Below are positions 24,700 to 36,720 of a stretch of DNA of 64,000 nt, in pieces. The translations under genes were made by a program, and so were the position numbers. The stretch's first letter is position 1, and every line of letters begins with the position of its first letter. The notes under the pieces were generated by a model, which was not told the DNA's origin, did not search any database, and saw nothing but the letters and a program-made list of their open reading frames with translations. The stretch is from Vanilla planifolia (lineage: Eukaryota > Streptophyta > Magnoliopsida > Asparagales > Orchidaceae), in assembly GCA_023846275.1 (NCBI GenBank), contig CM043870.1:10797527-10861526 (forward strand), read 5' to 3'.

Positions 24700-25400
24700 A
24701 TTTGAAACTAAGTCTCTATAAATGTTTCCAAAGTCAGTGTAGTCAGGGTGCAAGTTAGGTAATGTTTCATAGTTAGTCCCAGAGATAGATGAGGTGATGA
24801 GCAGGTTCACTCTCCAACTAAGGGCATTAGTGACCTTATTTTTTCATCTAGTTTTTGTTTGAAGATGAAAGTGTATAATTGAAAAACTTCCATCAACTTA
24901 GGATGTTGTGGTTTTAACTTCTTTGATTTGTGATGCCAAAAAGTCATGTTATTAGAAATAAAGAATGGATTTTTTGTTTAAGTAATGCCTCCAATGCTTT
25001 AAGGTGTGGTTTATCATGTAAAATTATTTATAATAGACATAGTATTTCTTGTAGAACTCATTCAATTTTTTTTTACTAAAATATTCCATCGATTATCTCT
25101 CCAAGCTAAGAAACCCACCTATTCTTATGTTTGAGGCATCATAAGATACTGTAAAATTATTGGAAAAGTATAAAAGTTAGAGTATAGGTCTTGAGTAGTC
25201 TTCTTAATCTTCCCAAATGCTTTCTCAGCTATAAGGGTCTATTCAAAATTTCCCTTTCTGATTTAGTTTGTTATAGGGGTAGTGATTGTACTTAAACCCT
25301 TATTGAATCTACTAAAGGAGGTCACTAGGTCAAGAAAGCTCCTTAAATCATAGATGAACTATGGTGTTAGTCAATGAATTATGGCTTAATCTTATTAAGG
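24700..25400 (-). mobile_element. RT connection and RNase H remnant of the nested Gypsy element
   Basis: Minus-strand stretches match the region after the RT palm (SFHGLxSFYRRF-like) near 25.3-25.37 kb, an AEKAFGKIKK-type block near 25.2 kb (usual: AFxxLKxxL), a Asp-Ala-Ser-like block near 25.13 kb, and the NKVxxALSxR end of RNase H near 24.83 kb, followed by VNLL. Confidence 0.75.
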
Positions 25401-25419
25401 TCAGTTTACATGTCATCTT

Positions 25420-25880
25420 TTGAGATTATGAAGCTTAAAAAGTTCATGTTATTAACAATAAAGGTATATTGTTTGAGGTTAGCATAGAAATGGTTTGAGT
25501 AAATCTTCTTAAGGTGCTCCAAGTAGTGCTTAAGGGTATGACAAAAGATTAATATGCCATCAAAGTAAACTATAAAAAATTTTTATAAGGTAAAAGCATT
25601 TGGGTCATTATTCTAATAAATATGCTTGGGGTGTTAGATAAGCTGAAGGGCATCACTAACTATTTGTATAACTTGGCCCTTATTTTGAAGGTGATTTCCA
25701 TTCCTCCTCTAGTTAATCCTAACTTAGTGGTATCCACTTTTTATGTTGAGTTTTTAAGAAAATAATGGCTCCACTCATTTGATCTAATAGGTCATCTAAG
25801 CATGGGATAAAGAACTTACGCTTTCTAGTTCTTTTGTTTATGACCATACTATCGATACACGTTCTCTATGAACAATCTTT
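25420..25880 (-). mobile_element. reverse transcriptase remnant of the nested Gypsy element
   Basis: This is the clearest domain of the element. On the minus strand it reads RTCIDSMVINKRTRKRKF, then IPCLDDLLDQMSGAIIF (usual: IPRLDDMLDQLSGAxxFSKIDL), then EWKSPSK-, LPYKNFL- and YFDGILIFC-like blocks (usual: EWKTAFK, RPFIGKFVVVYFDDILIYS). The block order and spacing follow the Gypsy RT palm and fingers. Confidence 0.85.
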
Positions 25881-26249
25881 CTTAGGGGTTGAAGCTTTCT
25901 CGTATAAAACCTTTGTATAATACCTCTTAGAATTATTAAGAAAGTTCATGGTGTATGAAAAGGTTCGTCTTATAGTGTGGCAAATTTGGTAAATTAGCTT
26001 CTGATACAAGGTCTATAACATGTTTATGTCATGAAGGCATGGTAAATCTTAGGGTTCCTTAGTAAAAATATTATGAAAGCTAGATAAGACAGGTTCTAAT
26101 ATGGGAGATATTATTATATCAGGTATCTCACTTGAGTTCTCTTTCACTGCTATGGCCTAGATGATGGTGATGGAGGTAGCTTCAATTTCTAGCCTTGATG
26201 TGTGACTATACAGATTTTGACTTTTTTAATGAGAGGGACATCATGATCA

Positions 26250-26480
26250 TATAACTATGTTCACCCCAAGATGACACTTCCTGCTTACATTGAAACAACA
26301 TCATATGAAACATTTTTTAAAATTTGGCCAAATTTAAGTGCTAAATACATTGTTTTTTTTACAAAAACAGGTGTTTCATTAATCCAAGAAACAACGTGCA
26401 AGTTTTGATAGCGAGTGGTGGTAAGTCGAAGACATGCTGCCTTATTAGTAAAATTGGCATTAATGCTAATGCCACTATGT
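26250..26480 (-). mobile_element. protease-like remnant of the nested Gypsy element
   Basis: The minus-strand reading CEVIIHSGISINANFTNKAA resembles the active-site region of the retropepsin (usual: CxxIIDSGSSxNxVS). It is followed by a block like DVVxMDxxxVxLGxPWLYDHDV. Overlapping short open frames on both strands here are by-products. Confidence 0.65.
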
Positions 26481-26729
26481 ATGATGACCTCACAAATCTT
26501 TTCTCCAAGTTTGATGAAGGTATGGAAAATAATGGTGCATTTCTAATCTTCACATACCTTAGGTTGGGTGATGGTGTATCTCATCTCATAATTATAATGG
26601 GTTAGGTGTCCTTAATGATGTTCTCTCCTTCCTCCTTAGAGTATTCATTGGCTATGTTGGAATAAGAAGCATATTCTTTGTTCTTTCCCTCTTCCAAAGT
26701 GTTAAATTCCTCACATGAATCTTCCTCAT

Positions 26730-27600
26730 TATACCCTATTTTTCATATGGGGCATTGGGCTACAATTTGATCTTATTATTTGAATAAGAAGCAAGTTATG
26801 TTTGGCAGTTGGCTAATAAGTGGGTTGGGTTTCACGACGAGTTTTGTGATAAGGCTTAAAGAGGGAAGTGTTGGTGAGCAACTTGTGGATGGTCTAAGGT
26901 TGGTGGTTCAAAAGGTTAACTTAGGCATTGATTCAACTCTTTGGCTAGATAAAGCTTTTGGAAGTTCTCAAATCCATCGGTAATCTTACAGGCCTCTTAT
27001 ACATGAAAAGTTTCCTTTATGCATCTCATTTATTTCTTAAGAATCCCTTAAACTAATTCCAAGGTCATGTATATGGTGATCCTTTTTATTGATGGTTGGT
27101 GTTTATGTTTTCGATAAATAATTGAGCTTCTTTTACTAGCTTCATTTGAGCAAATAATACCATTCATTCTTTACTAAGTTTAAACCACTGAAAGTAATGG
27201 TCCAAGGCTACTTCTCACTCTAGAATGCCTTTAGGGATTAAGGTACCTTCAAAGATGAGCATATCATATCTTATAAACTTAATGAGCTTGTCATCATAAT
27301 TTTATTAGTAAATCCCAAAAAAGGGTCATTGATCCTATTGGGCATTTGATTAGGGATTTGATCATGTAAGGTTTAGATAATGTATGCTCATTTGGATCTT
27401 TTTCTAGTTGGGTGATCCCAACTCCATATTATTCTAACTTGGCTTACACATTTTCTAGTTTTGTTAAGAGGACTTGGATGGTCATTTGTACTCAGTTGAT
27501 TTAAGAGTGCTCCATGTTGTAACTTCTATCAGTTCTCATGTGCATATATTGTTCCCTTTTAAAAAATGAAACCACTTCTTTTATCATTTTCTCTCTCTTT
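26730..27600 (-). mobile_element. gag remnant with zinc knuckle, nested Gypsy element
   Basis: Near 26.73-26.80 kb the minus strand gives a stretch with CF...Q...IVAQCPI comparable to CFKCQGYGHIASQCPNR, the single knuckle of plant chromovirus gag. From there to about 27.6 kb the sequence lies where gag should be but is too worn for domain assignment. Confidence 0.55.
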
Positions 27601-27687
27601 GTTTTACAAGATTTGTGCCAACAAAAATTAAAAAGGTATACTTTATTCTTGGCTTTTCCATTAGTGTCAAAGAACTAGCATAATTAA

Positions 27688-27699
27688 GCTCTAATACTA
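27688..27699 (-). other. primer-binding site, tRNA-iMet type
   Basis: The minus strand reads TAGTATTAGAGC, two changes from TGGTATCAGAGC. It lies four bases from the TG-type edge of the right LTR at 27,704. Confidence 0.7.
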
Positions 27700-27703
27700 G
27701 ATT

Positions 27704-30001
27704 TGATGTTAAACAAGCATTAAAATTATAATGAGTAGCTTAAAGATTAACCTTTACATGTTAAGAAGAAATTAAATGCAAAATGTAAACATGAGAAACC
27801 AAAAAAGGCAACACATAATAGATACCTATCTAAGGTAATCTTAACAAAGATGAGTGGAGGAGAAACATGAGAACCACTTCATTTGCTAGGCTTGCAAGCT
27901 TATGCATAGACATGTGATCTTTTTATTAAATATTCTTACCTTGAGCTCTTGATAGCAAACTTTTTTTTAGTAGAAATAGTGGAAGTGGGAACATGATTGA
28001 CACAGGGAACAATGGAAGAATGAGAGGAAGATGAAAGTTTTTACAAGAAGATTGAATTTTATAAAAGGTTTCCCTTTAATGGGTTCTAAATTTATGAAAT
28101 TATGATTCCCATAATTTTAAATTATTTTATTCATTCTTCTCACCACTATATATAGATGTTTGGTTATAATATTTTATTAAAAAAATATGTATTTTTTTAT
28201 TTAAATATGAAAATTCTCCAAATTATACAAATTGGGGCATGCTTTTATGTGTGCTTTCCTATTGCTTAAAAGTGTACAAATGCATCAAGGCACTGTTCAT
28301 GGGCTCAGATACTTTTCTCATGCACAAATAAGCCCTTCATGCACACATTGACCATAGAAGCAAAGTAAGTGCACTTACCTCATAGAAATGAAATGCATGC
28401 ACGATAGAAGAGTGATAAGTGCACATGTAGCATAGGTGCACCCATCCCATGCAATCACATGTATCAGTCTGTGCAGTTATCCAATAGGTCACACCTATCC
28501 ATAGGCATGGCTACAACAAGCCTCTATATGTGGCCTAATATGTGACTCCTATTGGTTTGTTTTGTAGTGACATTTTTCATTGTTTTAACTTCTCCCTTGA
28601 TTTATCTATAATTTAGGCTTAATGATTTTGGAATTTATCTCCTTATCAATAAAGTAATAAAAAATGGTTTTAATAAACTAATCTTGATAAAGAAGGGAAC
28701 AAAATAAATGTCGTATGAGCATAGATTGAAAGCAATAAAATAATTGACTAAGCCTAGTTGAAAAAGTAACTAACAAATTCATTGCATGTAAGAGACAACC
28801 TAAACACATAAGGAAACAAAGTTGAAGAGAGTAAGAATGGAAATGATAAGTGGGCTCAATAAATAATGCCAAGAGAAGGTAGCTAATTCAAGTAAACTTA
28901 AACAATGAAGTTAAAGGGAGATGGTGAAATAAAAATGAAACAACAAAGTTAAAGGGAACCATCATACAATGATTATATGAAGGTGATGTTTTGGAGTTGA
29001 AGGCAAATTGCCATGATATTCCATAGTTTGAGTCTCCCCATCCCAATACTAAAGCCATGACAAATCAATATATTAGAGTTCTTGCTACAATCACACTTAT
29101 GACCTTAACAATACACATTAAAATAATGGAAAAGTTTTACTCATGCAAAGATCATCCACTCCAAAGGGTATGCCTCCCCGTTTATATAGAGTTGAAGAAA
29201 AAAGACAAAATAAAAAAAGAAATAAAAGTACAAAATCTATGATTAAAGTGGTTTCCAAAAAACTTTTAAAAAGCTACTAATTTAGCTCAAACTTATGTGA
29301 TCAAAGCTACTGTAAAACAACTTTATTAAAAGTTACTATCTTGATTTAAAACTTTGCAATCAAGCTATTGCAAAATGGCTTTCTAAAAAGCATCCTTTTC
29401 AATTTAGCACTATTTAGATCTTCATCATGAGTCAAATTTCGTTAACAAGTCATTGGTTAGCTTGAAGGGTTAGTGTGTCATCAGTGGATCTATGTGTGTT
29501 CTCAGGTCACACAAACTGTTCTATTGAAGATGCATCATGGTGTTGGTAGATCCTAATGCATTCGTGAGTCTTGCTAATTGTTATTGTGATGGGTTGGACT
29601 GGTAGGTCGATGCCTTGTTGGAAGATCCATTTTTCTTTGTGGGTTGGCACAATGTCTACAAATCTATTTCTATTTGTTGGTAGTAGCATGATGTGAGAGG
29701 TATCTGAAAGACCTGATCTTCAAATTATTTTGGCTAAATGCAATTCGAGTAGGAATTGTCATGTTTGGTTAGATAGATGGAGATCGATAGAGACTTTAAT
29801 GGAGTAGGTGAAAATTGGCTCAACGGACCATTTTTATGTCCCTTCTATGTTCTTGATATGCATTTTGAGTATAGAAGGTAATTTTAGGCATTGTGTTGAT
29901 TCAAGAGGTGAAAATAGATACCTTGATTATCCAAAAGTGTTGGCATAAGTTTAACTAGTTCTTGGGCATGAAAAATTTTGAGATAATTGATGTTCTCACC
30001 A
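27704..30001 (-). repeat. 5' LTR of the nested Gypsy element
   Basis: It aligns with 22,106-23,751 in two blocks, 27.70-27.94 kb and 28.66-30.0 kb. The 0.7-kb block between them is absent from the left LTR but present in the LTR at 3.64-4.46 kb, so it belongs to the family and was lost on the left. On the minus strand TCTATATAAA at 29,181-29,190 is the likely TATA box. Imperfect repeats occur at 29.23-29.39 kb (units with AAAAAGCTACT) and 29.45-29.68 kb. Confidence 0.75.
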
Positions 30002-30165
30002 TTTCTTTGTAACTCTCCCTACAAAAAGTATTTTAAAAGTAGACAGGAGTTTTTACAATAAGTTTACATGAGTTATTAAGAAACTTTATATGAAATTTAT
30101 TGTTTTTACTTATGATTATTAAGTTTAGAGTTTTCATAATTCACCCTCACTTGTGTGGAAATCAA
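30002..30165 (+). mobile_element. Copia-type LTR (family C, copy 2), right end
   Basis: It aligns with the last 150 bp of copy 1 (14.15-14.29 kb): both run through an AAGAA...TTAT...TTTAG...AATTCA(C/T) series and end AATTCACCCTCACTTGTG here versus AATTCACTCCTTCCAACTTG there. It therefore completes the LTR left at 22,105. Confidence 0.65.
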
Positions 30166-30720
30166 CTTATCATTTGTCTACATAACTAAATCATCACATT
30201 TTCTAACTTTAAAAATAACTTATTATGCAGAAATGTTAGCCACTTGCATGAATTAGAATGTGCATCTTCATGGAATACCAAAATAAATTATTTTAGATAG
30301 AGATACAAAGTTTACAACTCATTTTTGAAAAAAATTGCATCATGATTTTGGTATAAAAAGTTAAATTTCAACACTACTTTTTATCCCCAAAATGATGGCC
30401 AAATAAAAATAATTATAAAAACTCTAAAAATTTTGTTTGGTTAGGTATTCTGAGTTTTGGGGGTGATTGGCAAGGTCATTCACTTTTATATGAATTTTCT
30501 TATAATAACAACTTTTAATCAAGTATTGGAATAGATTCTTATGGAGTAATATTAAAAAGAAAATATTAATCTTCTTTGTGTTGGACAAAAGGAAAAGAAA
30601 GGCAATTACCAGTCTTGACTTTATAAGGGAAGTTATTGAAAAGATAAAAGTATTTAGAATAAGAATTTAAATTGACTAGGATAGGTACAAGAATGTTTAG
30701 AATTAATAAACATGATGTCA
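30166..30720 (+). mobile_element. Gypsy integrase remnant, late core and C-terminus
   Basis: Forward readings include ITKSSHFL (usual: LTKSAHFLP), HLHGIPK, DRDTKFTTHF (usual: SDRDxRFTSxFW), YEFSYNNNF (usual: VEFAYNNSYHSSI), then SIGIDSYGVIL and SSLCWTKGKERQL (usual: SSIGMAPYEALYGRKCRSPxCWxExGER). The style is Tekay/Del-like, as in the pol at 14.3-16.7 kb. Confidence 0.8.
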
Positions 30721-32335
30721 ACACAAGAGGGGGAGAATTATGAAATTACAAATCCAACTAATATCAAGTATTACAATAGAAGACTTATTAATCTTAATAG
30801 ATCTTTTAGAACTTGGTTTTAGAAAATGTTGTTAGCTTTAATATCTTATTATGTAGAAGTAAAATTAAGAGAGTATACGAGTATTTTTTTTGTGGTTTGA
30901 TCCAAACATGACTCTATCTCCACCCCAGCCAAAAGTTTAGGCTTGCATTAAAACCACAATTCGTAAAAAGATTAGTTAGGGTAAAACTATACGATAAGAA
31001 AAAGAACCCACAAAAGGCTTATCTAGAAGGTTCTATAATACCAGCCAAGAAGAGCCTACAATAACAAGTTGAACAGCTCTACAAATCATTTAGCCAAAAG
31101 TCATTACATTAAATTGATGTGAAGGTAATGTAGAAGAGATATACAATGTAGCTTAATGTTTCCATTAAAAAAGTTATTATAAAATAACTTGTAAATGATA
31201 TGCAACTTAGCTTAAAGGATGTGGAATGAAACATGGCTTCGATAAAATGACTCTATGCTTGAATCCTATACATTACTCCTCTCTTTCCTTTGAAATAGTG
31301 ATTTTGAAGTAGATTCCTTCTAAATGATTTGTAAATTAAACTTTGATATTTTACAAAATGTTTTGACCCTTTTATATATATTTATTTACATACTCTCTAA
31401 TGGATCCAAATAACTCCCAATAGTTAAAATAACATTTCCTATAATTTTGCTAGACTAGTCATTACTCGCATTTTTGAAGTGATAGTACTATTTGATCCAA
31501 GGATAGTACAAAAAATATATTCATAATATATTAATCATTTGACCCTTAAACATGTTCACTGGCCTATTTACCAAAAATTTGTGATCATACATGTACAATG
31601 AGGACTGTATTGTATGATGCAATTCGGTGCGTATGCCAAAATTTCATTTATATAGTTTCAAAAGATTCATACACGAACGATATTGTATGAAGCTATTTAG
31701 ATCTATCTATGCCTAAGTTTGAAACTATAGTTATTTGGTTTAATATGCTTTGTATAGTTTAATAATTGTGACTTTATTATACTAAGCTGTTACACTTCAT
31801 ATTTGTCTAAGAGTCAATTTACAATGTTGGGATTTTTATATAAATTATATAAGTATGCTACAAAATATTATATGTATAAAGATATTAGGTTTTATTTTAA
31901 CTAAAGATTAATAATTTAGAATTCTCCCAAACTCAAAAGATACATTTGAATCATAAAGTACGATAAACAATATTGTAATATACAAAAAAGCTACTTCACA
32001 CATTCTAGTGAACAAAAATATGATCATACTATCTAATGGACAAAATTAGACCAATATGAAGAAGCTTTACATTATATAACTCAAAAAATACCTTCTTAAT
32101 CAATGTATGATCATACATGTATGATTAAGAAATTATATTGTATGAAAATCTTAAGATATAACCTTAACTACATAATCACAAAGTTTGAACCTATGTTTGA
32201 TCGCATAGGATTACTAGTTGTATTGTATAATGATTTCTTCATATTAGTACGATTAGTACAATTTTTTCAAACTTTATTTAATTTACATTCTTTTTAATTC
32301 CTATTTGATTAACCTTTACTAAGAGATGTATGCTT
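30721..32335 (-). mobile_element. Copia-type LTR (family C, copy 3), reversed
   Basis: The left edge AGAGGGGGAGAATT is the complement of the AATTCxCCCCCTCT end of plant Copia LTRs. Next come the GTGGTTTGATCCAAAC block (30.89 kb) and GCCAAAAGTTTAGGC, shared with reversed copies at 32.55, 36.26 and 47.06 kb, then CTACAATAACAAGTTGAAC-type units, then U3 words with TGATCATAC (31.6-32.2 kb). No coding domain. Confidence 0.55.
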
Positions 32336-32344
32336 AAAAAAAGG

Positions 32345-32700
32345 GGAATGTGATGTCTATAAGATGGGGGAGAGAATTAAGTAAATTACAAAATTTAATC
32401 CAATTCAATAACTCAAATAAATTTGTAATGGAAAACTTTAATAATCTTAATGGGTCTTAAACAAGTTTTATAAAGTCTTGATTATCTTTTAAAACCACTT
32501 TGTTTAGAGTGAAACAAAGGTAAAGACATAAAAATTTCAAGTGGTTTGATATAAATTCATGTCTACATCTACTTTTGGACAAAAGACTAGGCAATACATT
32601 AAATAGTAAGTCAAAAAATCCTATAAGAACTAGCTTAATAAAAGCATATAAAATTGACATATGTTAAAAAAAGAGAAAGAATAGGATGATATTGATGGAA
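32345..32700 (-). mobile_element. Copia-type LTR end (family C, copy 4), partial
   Basis: It repeats the start of copy 3: GGGGGAGAGAATT, AAATTACAAA, AATCTTAATGGGTCTT, then the GTGGTTTGATATAAATTC block and GGACAAAAGACTAGGC. It ends by about 32.7 kb. It lies head to tail with copy 3. Confidence 0.55.
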
Positions 32701-34750
32701 TCAATTAATTGATGTTGTAAATGATGTTTGAAAAAGTAATAAGGAATATAGCATACTATTTCAGTGTTCATTAATCAGACAATGAGGCCCCCATACAAGG
32801 TTTACAATGGAAGTTGATAGTTTTCCTAAAGTCAAGATAACTAAGATACAAGATATCTTTATAAAAAGAATTTAATTCAAAAAAATGTAAGCTTAAGGGG
32901 AAGAAAGTTAAATTATAGAAATTCTTGTGGAGGAGTAGCTTAAACAAAATATTGAGATTTATGAAGTAATGAATGATTTAATAAAGAAGGATGTTTCGAT
33001 GAATATTTTAATTTTTGCACTTGATTTGTAGATATTGCATCCCTTAAGTTTCTTAGCTCATATAATAACTTTGATTGACAAAGGTAAGTCCTTCCCTCTT
33101 GATTAGTTTGTTTAATACTTGTAAATTAAATTGGTTATGCTAGCTTATTTAATTATCATGCATAGAATAATGCACTTAAGTTTATGATAAATTAACCTTG
33201 CAAGATTTTGCAAAAACCCTAACCATGTGACTTAACACTATCTAGCATGAATAATCCCTAAACATTTGGAATTTAAGGCGTTAGCTTGAGGTACGAAAAT
33301 TGAATCTTGAGTTTTGCCTTGATGCAGCCAAATTAAAAAACTTTGTATGAACCTAAAACTCTCTCTATGACTTTTCATGTGGCAACTTGAATCTTGGATT
33401 GGTACTAGCCAAATTAAGGGTTTTGTGATAGTTTCCTTCTAGAGAATTCATGAGGAGCCATGTGATCAATATGGAATTAAACCTTAGCCATTTAATTAGA
33501 GGTTCCTTAATTATGTACTTAATAACTTGTTTTACATAAGGTTATATGTGCAGCTTGTGCTAGAGTTTTAAAAATCCTAAGTGTGAGAGGGAGACAAGAA
33601 GTCCTTACCTAAGGGGAGCCAAGGAATAAAGCTCTAGTCATAAGAAAGAAAAGGAGGAGGAAAGTACAAGACCTAAAGAATAAGAAGCCTATTGGGAGTA
33701 TTCCTTTACACAGATCTAAGAGATAGGCTGAACCTTAAAATCATCCATTAAATAAAGATATATGCTTGGTAAATATTGCATATTTTTTTAAACATGCTTG
33801 TGATAATATTCGGTTATGATCATGATGTGTTATGTTATGATTATTTCTCAAGAAACCTAAATCTAAGTCAAACTATTGACATAACCAAACCATGTTGAGG
33901 ATTGAAATTTAAAAGCATGCTTATGATGCTCACCCTCAAGTTGTTGCATGAAGACCTAGATTTAGAATTATGGATGACAAACACACACCATAATTGAGAC
34001 TTATGTTCTTAAATGGGATTAATATCACACAAAGTACTAGCTTAATGTTTTAGTTGAATCTTTAATAATGAAGATTTGTTCATCTTTAAGAACTCATGTA
34101 TGTTATGCATATAATCATGATATAAACAAATAAAATCATGATGCCAAAACTATTTTGCAATTTTTCTTTATATGACATGATGTTATTTCATGTTTAGATT
34201 TCATATAGGTGAAAATACCATGATTGTGGAGAACAAGCTATGTTATAATGACTTTTAAGATATAAAAGTTATTACCATGACATGATGATGAGTCACTAAT
34301 AAAAATTAAGAATAAATTTGGCATTAAAGAAACTTAAAGGAAAGTTAAGGGCTGAACTATGAACGTGAGCCCTTGGTAGGTCCTTAAGAATGCTTTGGAT
34401 GAGGCCATGGTTTAGAGAGCCTCTCAAAGGTTAGAGTTGATTGAAGGCTTAATTATGGCCTTCAAAGAGTGTTAGACTTGGCTGAGGGGGTTAGTGATTC
34501 TCTTTAAGTGTTGTTTAAATGACATACTAGATAAAGGTTTTTGGGTGTGAATGAAACCTTATGGTAGCTTATATAAGCCATTACATTTTGTAATGAAATT
34601 CTTGGAAACCCCAAATAAAGGTTTTAAGGTTTGGAATGAAATTCTAGGAACCTAAATTAAGAATTAGGGTTTGGTATAAAACCCTGGGCTATGGCCACTC
34701 TTCACCTCCCTCTTGTTGAGCCACACTTAATTCCTGACCCTTGAACCACT
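32700..34750 (+). mobile_element. Gypsy LTR (family A, copy 2), partial
   Basis: From the leader motif AAGGTAAGT (33,081) onward the sequence resembles the LTR at 56.3-58 kb: a stretch rich in AAGGGAGCCAAGGAATAAAG near 33.6 kb, then GGTCCTTAAGAATGC and GAGGCCATGGTTTAGAGAG near 34.37-34.42 kb (partner GAGGCCATGGATTAAAGGA near 57.74 kb). Units like GGTTTTAAGGTTTGGAATG (34.6 kb) are the complement of the minisatellite at 19.34 kb. The GGGTGTGACA-type end is not reached. Confidence 0.55.
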
Positions 34751-35400
34751 GATGTAGAATAGCAAAGACTAAACTATGTCAACACTTATCAAACTGGCAT
34801 ATGTACAACACATGTGTAACTAGTGTACCAAATTACTTAGACCAAACAAGATTAGCATGTAGTAGTGAACTAAAAAGACTACCTTATTTAGAAGTGTTTT
34901 TAGATCTTAATTTCATAAGTGTGTAAAGAAAGTTCTTATCAAAAGTACTTATCAAAGTGATATCAATAAAGTGATATGCTCATCACCCTCTCCTAAAAAT
35001 GCAAGGCCTTGTAAAGGAAGAGCAATGAAAACAAGGGAGAAGGTTGGATCTATGATTAAGATAAAAGATACCAACTTTCAAATCTAAGGGAATCCAATCA
35101 TCTAGAGATTTTAATTATAAAAAAGGTAAATCTATAATTTTTTGAATTTTATTTTACCTATAAGACATTAGACCTAAGATTTTAAAATCTTAAGAATTTT
35201 GTCCTATTGTAATCCTATGGATAAACTTCTATTCATTTTCACCATTTCAAGCTAAACTAATTTTACTTTAACCTACTTTACTTGAATTTGAGGCCAACAT
35301 GTAAGGGTGAGATTATAAATTTTATCCCTTCTCAATGCAAGATTTTACTTGAGTTTGTTGATTAAGAGTGATTAAATTTCCTTCTAGTTGTTGCTAAATA
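34750..35400. other. unassigned
   Basis: AT-rich, no domain recognised. It lies between a Gypsy LTR and Copia pol remnants and could hold more of the latter. Confidence 0.4.
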
Positions 35401-36060
35401 TATGATCCCTATGCATCATCATATGAGCTTTATTTGCTTCTAGTCTAGCCACATTTTCATTCTTAACTTAATTTACATTCAAGTATTATTGTTGTCCTAT
35501 GTTTATTTTGTGTAGCTAACTCATCAAGGTCATCTCCTATGATTCTTATATTATTTTTAATAGGAAGAGGCTCATCAAGATTACATGAATTGATTCTTCA
35601 ACTAATTGGTTATTTTTATTATATGCCCTACATGATCTACCACTATGTGAACATCTTATGAAGATACCATCATCAAAATTTCCATCAAACTTTCCTAATT
35701 CATTCTTGTCATTGTTAAGAATATAACACAACCAAAAACATGTAAATAAGCTATTTAATGTTGCTTAGAATACAATAATTTAAAAGGTGTAAGTTTCAAG
35801 GTTCAATGGGAAAACACATGGTTCACAACTTAGCAAGCCATACTAATCACTTCGACCTAAAGTACTTGTGCACTTTATACTCATTAAGGATGCACTTAGC
35901 CTTGTCTACTAAAGTCTTATTCTTCCTTTCAACAACTCAATTTTGTTGTGTAGTCTTAATGATGAGAAAGTATGAGTAATCCTATTATTATTAAAGTAAT
36001 CTATGAAAGATTCATTCATTATTTCTCCACCATGAACACTTCTAATTAAGTTCAAGGCAC
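35400..36060 (-). mobile_element. Copia integrase and following linker, fossil
   Basis: The minus strand reads IRSVHGGEIMNESFIDYF and NRITHTFSS (usual: IRSDHGGEFxNxxFxxFCxxxGIxHxFSSPRTPQQNGVVERKNRTL), then a stretch like VDKAKCILNEYKVHKYF (usual: ARTMLxExxLPKYFWAEA). The open frame 35,546-35,731 carries CYILNNDKNELGKFD, DDGIFIRCS and AYNKNNQLVEESIHV (usual: CFILNxKDxLGKFDxKSDEGIFLGYSxxSKAYRVxNxxTxxVEESIHVxFDE). This style is typical of Sirevirus-like Copia. RT was not found. It is broken in several places. Confidence 0.8.
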
Positions 36061-36063
36061 ACA

Positions 36064-36720
36064 AAGAAGGGGGGCTAAATTGGTGATGTAATAAAAAAGC
36101 AAAATATAAAGTATTTAAAACATTTTATGAAATCCTTTAAAATACTCAAAACATGGTTACTTAGATCCAACAAAATTGGTTATAAAACTTGATTCCTTGT
36201 AAGTAAAGTAAAAGTCAAACTAGATATAAAAAACAAATTCACATGACTAATATTTTTAAGTGGTTTAGCTCAAACCCAAGCCTATGCCATCACCAAGCAA
36301 CCTGCTTGAGCACCATTATCCAAATCACTCCTTTTATATAGTTAGATGGAGAAACCCTCAACAAACATGGTCCTTCATGTAATCAACCACAACTTGATCA
36401 ACCTCACACTCATTGTTCAAGGATAGAGCCAATTGTATCATACGTCTATGTCCTAGACCTAGAACAAGAAAAGGTAAATACAAAACAAACTACAATTAAA
36501 AAAATAAACACTCTCTCCAAAATTGATTACAACAAATCCAATATTGAATAACTGTGGCTTAGGTTCAAATTTTAATAATACTAACATAGATTTATCCTTT
36601 AAGAACTCTTTATCCTTAACCTCAAAATTGGCTAATTTATGCTTATTGATAAAGTACTTCTTTTAAAGGTCTTACATAACATAGTTTATTCCTTAATCTA
36701 TGATTTTCTTTTCTAGTATT
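36064..36720 (-). mobile_element. Copia-type LTR end (copy 5), reversed
   Basis: It starts GAAGGGGGGCTAAATTGG, matching in complement the end at 63.0 kb (ATATAGCCCCCTTCTTGT). Next comes AAGTGGTTTAGCTCAAACCC and CCAAGCAACCTGCTTGAGC near 36.25-36.32 kb, the block shared by the reversed copies. The right limit is unclear. Confidence 0.55.

Larger units (their letters stand above)
22106..30001 (-). mobile_element. two-LTR chromovirus-like Gypsy element (family D), nested, fossil
   Basis: The terminal direct repeats at 22,106-23,751 and 27,704-30,001 align along most of their length. Between them, on the minus strand, lie gag, protease, RT, RNase H and integrase remnants in family order. A primer site sits next to the right LTR, which is therefore the 5' LTR. 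The domain style (RxCxDSxxINK, RLDDxLDQMSGA, DxxxFDSIFVVVDR-type) fits plant chromoviruses of the Reina/CRM group. The LTRs have diverged strongly, so insertion is old. It lies in the U5 of a Copia-type LTR. It is broken in many places. Confidence 0.85.

Noticed and set aside
26359-26605. Two overlapping open frames on opposite strands
   Set aside because: Both cover the protease-like region of the nested Gypsy element; overlap is a by-product.
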